Origin: an uncultured Ruminococcus sp.
GTDB lineage: Bacteria; Bacillota; Clostridia; Oscillospirales; Ruminococcaceae
Assembly (NCBI GenBank): GCA_946540705.1
Contig: CAMNJD010000190.1
Coordinates: 1-5,311, forward strand
DNA: 5,311 nt
Direction: 5' to 3'
In this document: positions 1 through 5,311 of the stretch, piece after piece
Position numbering within the stretch: position 1 is the first letter of the stretch
Layout of the letters: every line of letters starts with the position of its first letter
The notes under the pieces: model-generated
Told to the model about the DNA's origin: nothing
Database searches by the model: none
Seen by the model: the letters and a program-made list of their open reading frames with translations, nothing else
Made by a program: the position numbers and the translations under genes

Positions 1-57
1 CCCCCGATCTGTGGGGAGAAATGACACATGTGATCGAATGGAGTAAATTGGGAGAAG

Positions 58-519
58 TTATACCCGCAAATTCTGATTTTTCTGAGTAAATACACATATC
101 ATCCATTCCTTTGAGATGCCCTTTGTCCGCGCTTCTGCTGCCAGCTCTTCAAACAATTCGATTTCTGCCTGATACGGAACAAGGACATTCACACCGTTCT
201 GCGGAATAAACCTGTATTGTTTCTCTGCTTCTGTGAAATCATGTTCTTCGATTGCTTTGACAAGTTTGGATCTGTCATGATTATAATTCCCGTCAGTAAG
301 CAGCATTGTGTAATATTCACGAATATGCGACGGGCTGCAAATGTCTACTTCGTGTCTTGAAAGCAGCAGCTTTACTTTATTGGCCGCATTTTCAAAAAAC
401 ACTGCGGGATACAGCTTCTCTTCATCAGGTATGAAAACGGTCATTTCTCCGTCTGATGATCCGATTCGTAAAAAAGTGAAGACTGTTTTTGTAGAATTTG
501 CAGAAAATACGAAAAACAC
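58..519 (-). pseudogene. Cas3 C-terminal domain remnant (type I CRISPR helicase fragment)
   Basis: This 153-residue frame resembles the C-terminal accessory domain of Cas3, the helicase-nuclease that degrades target DNA in type I CRISPR interference. The order of motifs fits that family from memory: a strand TVFIP (27-31) as found just after the helicase core, the segment SPSHIREYY (62-70), then a DF..AEKQYRFI stretch leading to VNVLVPY (94-116), and a GISKEWM segment (134-140). Everything that would give activity is absent: no HD nuclease, no Walker A or DExH box, and no conserved arginine-rich helicase motif. A full Cas3 is about 700-900 residues. The start is a GTG with an AGGAG five bases upstream on the minus strand, but the frame stays open to a TGA at 553-555, so the true left end of the homology is unclear. 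The last residues after EWM do not look like Cas3, which suggests a frameshift. It is most likely a decayed fragment; a small expressed protein is possible. Subtype cannot be assigned. Confidence 0.6.
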
Positions 520-548
520 TTGTACTCCTGCCGGAATCCTGATATACT
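520..548 (+). promoter_or_regulatory. Probable sigma-A promoter of the GH9 cellulase gene
   Basis: A -35 box TTGTAC (520-525) and a -10 box TATACT (543-548) are separated by exactly 17 bases. Each differs from consensus at one or two positions. Transcription would start near 555, giving a leader of about 29 bases before the ATG at 584. It lies immediately upstream of the GTG of the minus-strand Cas3-like frame. Prediction from sequence only. Confidence 0.6.
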
Positions 549-566
549 GTAATCAAAGACGCCGCG

Positions 567-573
567 AAAGGAG
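567..573 (+). promoter_or_regulatory. Shine-Dalgarno site that fixes the cellulase start
   Basis: AAAGGAG lies ten bases before the ATG at 584. It supports that ATG over the in-frame upstream ATG at 341, which would add 81 residues that do not look like protein, run antisense through the Cas3-like frame, and push the signal peptide into the interior. Confidence 0.85.
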
Positions 574-583
574 CGACAAAATC

Positions 584-3106
584 ATGAAAACACGCAAAAG
601 TGCTGCGTTCATCCTGAGTGTTCTGTTTTTCGTCACCGCTGCGCCGGCACAGCCTGCCTTTGCTGGAAACGCAGAGGAGACACCCGGCTGTCAGCTGCAA
701 ACCATCCTGATCGACAACGACGGCAAAAATCTCTGGACGACCGAAAGCTGGGGCGGTGCAAACATCCTGCCGAACACAAGCTGGACAACGACCGATGCCG
801 GCGATTACTATTATAACGGTGTGCTTACCTTTGAAGCAAAAAGCAACGGTGCAGAGCCACTCAGTTTCATGATCGGTCTCAGCTCTCACCGTCACGCGGA
901 CAGCGTTTCTCTTTACTGGACGGATCTGGAGCAGTATAAAGAAAAAATGATCGCAAAGACGGAATGGACAAGCTATACACTGCCGATCAAAGAGCTGCTT
1001 GATGCAAACCCTGACAGCGGGTTTGATCTTTCTAACCTCTGGAAAATCTGTGTGTCGGCAGTCAAAAAGGGCGAAACGGTCTCTTTCCGGAATGTGAAGA
1101 TTTCTTCTCCCGATGACGAGCGGCAGTATCCGTTCATCAAGGTCAATCAGGTCGGGTACAGTACGCACGGTGCAAAGACTGCGCGCATCAGCTATTTTGC
1201 AAAGTTCGGCTCGCTGGACGGCAAGGCCTATGAAATCGTTGACAAATCAACCGGCAGAGCCGTTCTGACCGGAACGCTGCCTGCCGCAGAGCTGAACGAT
1301 CATCTGTCCGGCGAATCGGTACATATCATTCACTTCGATGCGCTGCAAACGCCGGGGACATACTTCATCCGCATTCCGGATGCCGGATTATCCGCATCTG
1401 CACGCTCTCCGCGGGATATTGACAACGGTCTGAAAACCGATACGCTGACTTCATTCACTTTTGAGATCGGCGACCGCATCTATGACAGCCTGCTCAGTGA
1501 CATGACAAAATATTATTATTATCAGCGGCAGGGACTTGATCTGGATGAAGCCTATGCCGGAGATTTCGCAAGAAAAAATCTGCATCCGAATGATGCGCAG
1601 GTGAAAAAGTGGTCAGACCGCAATAATCCGGATGCCGGGACCTTTGATATCACGCGGGGCTGGTACGATGCCGGTGACTACGGGAAATATACCTCTCCTG
1701 CCGCAACCTCCGTTGAAAATCTGCTGCTGGCATATGATCTGTTCCCGGAGGTTTTTCAGGATATGCCGCTGCATATCCCGGAAACGGACAAGTCGAATCC
1801 TGCTTATGTCGATGCACCGGGATATCTCAGCGAGATCAAGTGGGAGATTGATATGCTGTTAAAGCTCGAACACGCTGATCACGACGGCTCATTCTATGTC
1901 GCGGCAAATTACAAGGACGGCACGATCTATCTGGAGGATACGCTCTATTCGTCTTCGGATCACACATCCGGCAAAGATCAGACCGATCTGCGCTCACATC
2001 TCGCGACAGCCGACACGGCTGCTGTGCTCGCTCACGCCTATCTGATCTACAAGGATATTCCGGCATATACATCGTTTGCAGAAACCTGTCTGGAAACATC
2101 ACTGCGCGCATGGAGCTGGGTGAACGACCCTGCCAATCCGCAGCATCCGTCGATCGGCGCCGCGAACCGCACCTACACCTATACGCAGGAGGAGCTCGAC
2201 CGCAGTATGTTCTGGGCTGCCGGCGCGATCTGCCGGGCAGCGAAGGCGGCAGGGATGCAAACCGCACCGTATGAGAACTATCTGCTGGAGCACTGCGAGG
2301 AAACCAATATCGTCAAGTGCTTCACGGGTGCATCGCTCGGCTACCATTCGCACGGGCGCTCTTTCCTTGGATTCTTCCATTATCTCTACCACAACAGCGA
2401 TGCCGATGCGAAGATTCGGGAGGTCTTTCAGAAGTTCCCTGCATGGCGCAAACGCACGCTGAATTATGACAACTGGGGCACCGACTATCCCGACTGGGGC
2501 TACTGGTGGGGCTCCAATATGGTCATTGCACAAAGCACAATGAGCATTCTGCTCGGCAGCATCCTCACAGAGGGCGAGGACAGCATTCCCGATGAGGTCA
2601 TTCTCTCCAATGAGAGCGCGTTCAATTATCTGCTCGGCGTCAATCCGCTCTCTTTTTGTTATGTATCGGGATACGGCGAAAACTGCGTACAAAATATATT
2701 CAGCGCGATTTACTCAAAGGACGCAAAGCTCGACCCGTACAGATGCCCGGCGGGATATGTGACGGAGGGAACAAATCCAAACAACAACCGTCAGCTTTCC
2801 AAGTATGACGGAAAATGCTACATGGACAGCGATGCTGAATGGACAACCAACGAAAACACGATCTACGGCAATGCTGCGATGATTTTCCTGACGGCGGCGA
2901 TCAAATCGCGGATCGAATCGGATTCGGTCCGCGGCGATATCAGCGCAGACGGAAAATGCGGCATTGCAGATGCGGTGCTTCTGCAAAAATATCTGCTGAC
3001 GATCGAAACCGGGCTTCCGGACTGGAAAGCCGGTGATATGGACGAAAACGGAACACTCAATGCTGCCGATCTCACACTGCTGAAACAGATGCTGATGATA
3101 CAATAA
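584..3106 (+). CDS. Secreted GH9 endoglucanase with N-terminal CBM-like module, Ig-like domain and C-terminal dockerin
   Basis: This 840-residue enzyme is predicted to hydrolyse beta-1,4-glucan (cellulose) with inversion, outside the cell and bound to a cellulosome. A signal peptide spans 1-27 (basic MKTRK, hydrophobic core, likely cut after AFA). Residues about 36-178 form a probable beta-sandwich carbohydrate-binding module, loosely like CBM11/CBM30 (a TEWTSYTLPIKEL strand followed by LSNLWKICV), family uncertain. An Ig-like CelD_N domain starts at FIKVNQVGY (184-192). The GH9 (alpha/alpha)6 barrel covers about 298-772. Its motif GWYDAGDYGKY contains D362 and D365 (the general base by family knowledge), and WTTNEN near the end carries E757 (the general acid). 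The type I dockerin occupies about 783-840, with two calcium loops starting at D785 and D818. The domain order matches other theme-D GH9 cellulases (CelD/CelJ type). All key residues are present and no frameshift is seen. The gene is a single unit with its own promoter and terminator. The GH9 and dockerin calls are firm; cellulose as the exact substrate is inferred from the family. Confidence 0.95.
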   Translation: MKTRKSAAFILSVLFFVTAAPAQPAFAGNAEETPGCQLQTILIDNDGKNLWTTESWGGANILPNTSWTTTDAGDYYYNGVLTFEAKSNGAEPLSFMIGLSSHRHADSVSLYWTDLEQYKEKMIAKTEWTSYTLPIKELLDANPDSGFDLSNLWKICVSAVKKGETVSFRNVKISSPDDERQYPFIKVNQVGYSTHGAKTARISYFAKFGSLDGKAYEIVDKSTGRAVLTGTLPAAELNDHLSGESVHIIHFDALQTPGTYFIRIPDAGLSASARSPRDIDNGLKTDTLTSFTFEIGDRIYDSLLSDMTKYYYYQRQGLDLDEAYAGDFARKNLHPNDAQVKKWSDRNNPDAGTFDITRGWYDAGDYGKYTSPAATSVENLLLAYDLFPEVFQDMPLHIPETDKSNPAYVDAPGYLSEIKWEIDMLLKLEHADHDGSFYVAANYKDGTIYLEDTLYSSSDHTSGKDQTDLRSHLATADTAAVLAHAYLIYKDIPAYTSFAETCLETSLRAWSWVNDPANPQHPSIGAANRTYTYTQEELDRSMFWAAGAICRAAKAAGMQTAPYENYLLEHCEETNIVKCFTGASLGYHSHGRSFLGFFHYLYHNSDADAKIREVFQKFPAWRKRTLNYDNWGTDYPDWGYWWGSNMVIAQSTMSILLGSILTEGEDSIPDEVILSNESAFNYLLGVNPLSFCYVSGYGENCVQNIFSAIYSKDAKLDPYRCPAGYVTEGTNPNNNRQLSKYDGKCYMDSDAEWTTNENTIYGNAAMIFLTAAIKSRIESDSVRGDISADGKCGIADAVLLQKYLLTIETGLPDWKAGDMDENGTLNAADLTLLKQMLMIQ
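2930..3103 (+). other. Type I dockerin domain of the GH9 cellulase
   Basis: Residues 783-840 hold two EF-hand-like calcium loops, each followed by a helix. Loop 1 has D785, S787, D789 and D796; loop 2 has D818, D820, N822 and D829. The helices are AVLLQKYLL and LTLLKQMLM. A linker with GLPDWKAG joins them. This module binds a cohesin on a scaffoldin and so places the enzyme on a cellulosome. Loop 1 has Ser at the third ligand position, where Asn or Asp is usual. The residues at positions 10-11, which help set cohesin specificity in other type I dockerins, are IA in repeat 1 and AA in repeat 2. Confidence 0.93.
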
Positions 3107-3113
3107 GACAGTG

Positions 3114-3149
3114 ACCGCCGTCTGCAATAAAACGCAGGCGGCGGTTTTT
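3114..3149 (+). terminator. Intrinsic terminator after the GH9 cellulase
   Basis: A 12-bp stem pairs ACCGCCGTCTGC (3114-3125) with GCAGGCGGCGGT (3134-3145), with a single G-U pair, around an 8-base A-rich loop, and is followed by a run of T to 3149. It begins eight bases after the stop codon, so the cellulase is probably the last gene of its transcript and the pectate lyase is transcribed separately. Confidence 0.9.
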
Positions 3150-3196
3150 CATATTGATCCGACGCGCACGCTCTCAGCGAATTCCTGCATACAGGA

Positions 3197-3217
3197 GCAG
3201 GACGCCCTGCCCTTTTT
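3197..3217 (+). terminator. Possible weak second hairpin with T-tract
   Basis: GCAGG (3197-3201) pairs with CCTGC (3206-3210) around a 4-base loop, followed by CC and five T. A small TCCTG/CAGGA hairpin (3183-3196) sits just before it. The stem is only 5 bp, so this may be a backup terminator or chance. Confidence 0.25.
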
Positions 3218-3274
3218 CTTCTCTAAAAAAACACAATCAGACTTGAACTTATTATTTTTGAACATTGCATTCGG

Positions 3275-3293
3275 ATGATAGCTGTGCTATCAT
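3275..3293. promoter_or_regulatory. Perfect 19-bp inverted repeat, candidate operator
   Basis: ATGATAGC and GCTATCAT are exact reverse complements with a 3-base centre TGT. The site ends four bases before the -35-like hexamer of the pectate lyase promoter. That is a usual place for a dimeric regulator, an activator or a repressor. No T-tract follows, so it is not an ordinary terminator. The regulator is unknown. Confidence 0.45.
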
Positions 3294-3297
3294 ATAT

Positions 3298-3328
3298 ATG
3301 ACAATAAGAAACTGACAGACTATATAAT
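3298..3328 (+). promoter_or_regulatory. Probable promoter of the pectate lyase gene
   Basis: TATATAAT at 3321-3328 contains a perfect TATAAT (3323-3328). An ATGACA at 3298-3303 can serve as the -35 box, 17 bases before TATATA or 19 before TATAAT. The start would fall near 3335, leaving a very short leader before the ATG at 3349. Two TTGAAC hexamers lie further up (3243-3248, 3258-3263) but have no good -10 partner. The weak -35 fits dependence on an activator. Confidence 0.5.
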
Positions 3329-3338
3329 TTTATTTTTT

Positions 3339-3343
3339 GGGGA
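3339..3343 (+). promoter_or_regulatory. Weak Shine-Dalgarno of the pectate lyase gene
   Basis: GGGGA lies five bases before the ATG at 3349. It is poorer than the AAAGGAG of the upstream cellulase, but it is the only purine-rich site in position, and the ATG begins directly with a good signal peptide. Confidence 0.5.
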
Positions 3344-3348
3344 ATATT

Positions 3349-5311
3349 ATGAAACAGAAAAGAATGCTTGCAGGCGTATTGTCTGCGGCGCTGCTGATCC
3401 CATCGTTATCGGCAGTATGGCAGGATCTGCCGGTGCCGGCGAAAGCTGCGGTGAGCTATCCGGTGCAGTATTTCCGGCTCGGTATGTCCGACACCGACAA
3501 CAACATCAATGCAGCCGGCAGTGCAATTCTGCCGGACAAGAACAACGGTACGGCGGCGGAAAAGTGGTCGGTGAACTATGTCAGCAGCGGCGTATTTGAG
3601 ATCGTCAGCGCGGAAAACGGCATGATCCTGACGGCAAACGGCAGCGGCGTTTCGCTTGCAAATGACACCGACGGAGCCAATCAGCGCTGGAAGATCGAGG
3701 GTGTCCAGAAGGATTACGACGGCTATGATCTGTACTATAAAATCACAAGCAATGCAGATGCTTCCAAGGCGCTCACATTCCGTGAGGGCATCGGCTTTTC
3801 GCTGAGCAGCTATGCCGGTGACGGATATCAGAAATTCAAGCTGAATCTTGACGGACTGGAAGGATTTGCAGCCAATGCCAAAACCGCCTCCGGCGAGAAA
3901 GCAGGCACGATCGGCGGACTGCTCGGAGAAGTCGTGTATGTCAGCACCGCAGATGACCTGATCAAACAGCTGGATTCGGCAGAACCGAAAACAGTCGTTC
4001 TGACCGCAGATATTGATATGCAGACACATTCTCATACCCGCCTGCGCGACAATAAAACGCTGGTCGGCTGCTACGGGAATCACACGCTGTATGATCCGTA
4101 TTTCCGTACCAATAACGAATACGGCAATGATGAGCCAAGCGACAATATCATTTTCCGCAACCTGAAAATGATCGCGAAGAACTGTCCGAACCGCATTCTC
4201 ATCAACATCTGGTCATCGCGGCAGATCTGGATCGACCACATCTTTTTTGATAATCAGCTCTCCTACGACCGCACCGGAAACGGACAGGACGAGGTCGGCA
4301 AGTTCATCTGGATCAATACGCCCTATGACAACTACATGGATGCGAAGGACCGGCTCCGCTCACCGGATTATGTCACGATCTCCTACTGCCATCTGAAGAA
4401 GCGCTACTGGACGGTTGCATACGGCACGCAGAACGATGAGATCACACGCGACCGCACCACGCTGCTGTATAACTGGTGGGATGAGAATGTGCGCCGCTGC
4501 CCGCAGCTCGGCAACGGCTCTGCGCATATCTATAACAACTACTATTCCGCATACGGCAAAGATTCCAACGGCTCCGGAACGACCGGTATCATCGGCGGCG
4601 ACGGCTCGGAGATGCTCTCGCAGAATAATATGTTCAACGGCTATACGAAGGGGCAGGCACTGACGATGGGCGGCGATACAAACAAAAACCCCGCCCGCGA
4701 TGACGGCTCCTATCTTTCCGAAGCGCTGAACGGCACGCCCTCCGCGATCAATTTCCAATCGAAAAACACCTCCAAATGGTATCCCGAAAAGACCAATTAC
4801 GGCTATTCACTGCTGGATGCCTATAACACGAAAAAGACGGATACAAAGGCTTTTTGCACGGCATATGCCGGCGATCAGATCAGCGAATCAAATATGAAAT
4901 ACATCACGGACAGTCAATTCGACAGCTGGGTCTCGCAGCGTTATCCGTCGCCGTTCCTCCGCAGCGTCACGCTCAAGGTCAAGACCGGTGCGGTCATGGA
5001 CACGGCTTACAGCTACACCTTCCGGAATGTCAACAGCGGACTGTATCTTGCATCCGCCGACGCAGCACCCTCCTCCGGTACAAATGTGCAGCAGGGAAAG
5101 CCCGCTGACAAGGCGGCATACACATGGACTTTGCAGGACGCAGGCGACGGCTATTACTACATCTATTCCGCTTTGAACAAAAATCTCTGCATTGATCTGC
5201 CATACGGCAGCGCCGATAACGGCACCAGCATCGGACTCTGGTCGAATGACGAATCGGATGCACGCAGATTCAAGTTCATCGACAACGGCGACGGCTCCTA
5301 TACGATCTGCA
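3349..5311 (+). CDS. Secreted family 1 pectate lyase flanked by ricin-type beta-trefoil domains (3' end outside window)
   Basis: The frame is open for 654 codons to the window edge with no stop. A PL1 enzyme cleaves polygalacturonate by calcium-dependent beta-elimination outside the cell. A signal peptide spans about 1-33 (MKQKR, hydrophobic core, likely cut near PAKA). Residues about 37-168 look like a complete ricin-type beta-trefoil, with three QxW-like motifs: EKW (71-73), QRW (112-114) and QKF (161-163). The PL1 beta-helix begins at GFA (172-174) and the glycine-rich AGTIGG (185-190), and runs to about 545. It shows WIDH (294-297), D327 and D331 four residues apart as at PL1 calcium sites, DYVTIS (340-345), RRCP with R383 as the likely catalytic arginine, and YNNYY (395-399). 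From about 554 a second beta-trefoil begins, with repeats YTWTLQDAGDGYYYI and RRFKFIDNGDGSYTI, and is cut off. A dockerin may follow. Two positions usually basic in pectate lyases appear changed (W354, G388), so the exact substrate is less certain than the fold. It is its own transcription unit downstream of the cellulase terminator. Confidence 0.88.
   Translation, partial: MKQKRMLAGVLSAALLIPSLSAVWQDLPVPAKAAVSYPVQYFRLGMSDTDNNINAAGSAILPDKNNGTAAEKWSVNYVSSGVFEIVSAENGMILTANGSGVSLANDTDGANQRWKIEGVQKDYDGYDLYYKITSNADASKALTFREGIGFSLSSYAGDGYQKFKLNLDGLEGFAANAKTASGEKAGTIGGLLGEVVYVSTADDLIKQLDSAEPKTVVLTADIDMQTHSHTRLRDNKTLVGCYGNHTLYDPYFRTNNEYGNDEPSDNIIFRNLKMIAKNCPNRILINIWSSRQIWIDHIFFDNQLSYDRTGNGQDEVGKFIWINTPYDNYMDAKDRLRSPDYVTISYCHLKKRYWTVAYGTQNDEITRDRTTLLYNWWDENVRRCPQLGNGSAHIYNNYYSAYGKDSNGSGTTGIIGGDGSEMLSQNNMFNGYTKGQALTMGGDTNKNPARDDGSYLSEALNGTPSAINFQSKNTSKWYPEKTNYGYSLLDAYNTKKTDTKAFCTAYAGDQISESNMKYITDSQFDSWVSQRYPSPFLRSVTLKVKTGAVMDTAYSYTFRNVNSGLYLASADAAPSSGTNVQQGKPADKAAYTWTLQDAGDGYYYIYSALNKNLCIDLPYGSADNGTSIGLWSNDESDARRFKFIDNGDGSYTIC

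Noticed and set aside
21..90. Tiny plus-strand frame of 22 codons after GGGGAGAA at the left edge
   Set aside because: It has a Shine-Dalgarno-like purine run, but it is very short, has no recognisable similarity, and overlaps the end of the Cas3-like frame. It is likely chance.
341..583. In-frame upstream extension of the GH9 gene from an ATG at 341, adding 81 residues
   Set aside because: It runs antisense through the Cas3-like frame, has no Shine-Dalgarno fit, and would bury a clear signal peptide. The ATG at 584 has AAAGGAG ten bases upstream and a promoter before it.
425..1168. Long minus-strand open frame of 247 codons across the start of the GH9 gene
   Set aside because: It is a shadow of the cellulase coding strand: no recognisable domain, unusual Cys/Arg/Phe-rich composition, and full overlap with a confidently identified gene.
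1836..2692. Two overlapping minus-strand open frames (143 and 197 codons) inside the GH9 catalytic domain
   Set aside because: They are Arg/Cys-rich shadow translations opposite a conserved catalytic domain, with no start signals or domains.
3243..3263. Two TTGAAC hexamers 15 bases apart as -35 boxes or a direct-repeat regulator site
   Set aside because: Neither has a good -10 box 16-18 bases downstream, and the flanks of the two copies do not match, so chance in AT-rich DNA is the simpler reading.
3406..4083. Minus-strand open frame of 225 codons opposite the pectate lyase
   Set aside because: The plus strand here carries a signal peptide, a beta-trefoil and the PL1 start. The antisense frame shows no family motif and reflects codon bias.
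1..5311. CRISPR array that might accompany the Cas3 remnant
   Set aside because: No regularly spaced direct repeats of 25-40 bases were seen anywhere in the window.

Overview
The window looks like a fibre-degrading, cellulosome-type Firmicute of the Ruminococcus kind (R. flavefaciens or R. champanellensis would fit). The reasons are a GH9 endoglucanase ending in a type I dockerin, a neighbouring secreted pectate lyase with beta-trefoil modules, moderate GC in the genes with AT-rich spacers, and a Gram-positive style Shine-Dalgarno before the cellulase. The species is inferred; no rRNA or other taxonomic marker is present.

Region by region: (1) 58-519 on the minus strand is a short reading frame that resembles the C-terminal domain of the type I CRISPR helicase-nuclease Cas3. 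The HD nuclease and helicase core are missing, so it is probably a decayed remnant. No CRISPR array or other cas gene is visible. (2) A well-formed promoter (520-548) and Shine-Dalgarno (567-573) lead into a complete 840-residue GH9 cellulase (584-3106): signal peptide, a probable carbohydrate-binding beta-sandwich of uncertain family, Ig-like CelD_N domain, GH9 catalytic domain with its acidic residues intact, and dockerin. A strong intrinsic terminator (3114-3149) follows. (3) The AT-rich spacer 3150-3348 holds a possible second hairpin, a perfect 19-bp inverted repeat that may be an operator, and a promoter with a consensus -10 box. (4) A second secreted enzyme starts at 3349 and runs off the right edge: signal peptide, N-terminal ricin-type beta-trefoil, family 1 pectate lyase beta-helix, and a second beta-trefoil cut by the window end.

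The two enzymes are separate transcription units on the same strand. They act on complementary plant cell-wall polymers, cellulose and pectin. The cellulase should attach to a cellulosome scaffoldin through its dockerin; the pectate lyase may carry one beyond the window. The most interesting points are the Cas3 remnant beside the cellulase promoter, apparent changes at usually conserved active-site positions of the pectate lyase, the palindrome before its promoter, and the unassigned N-terminal module of the cellulase. I did not find convincing evidence of a wholly new system.
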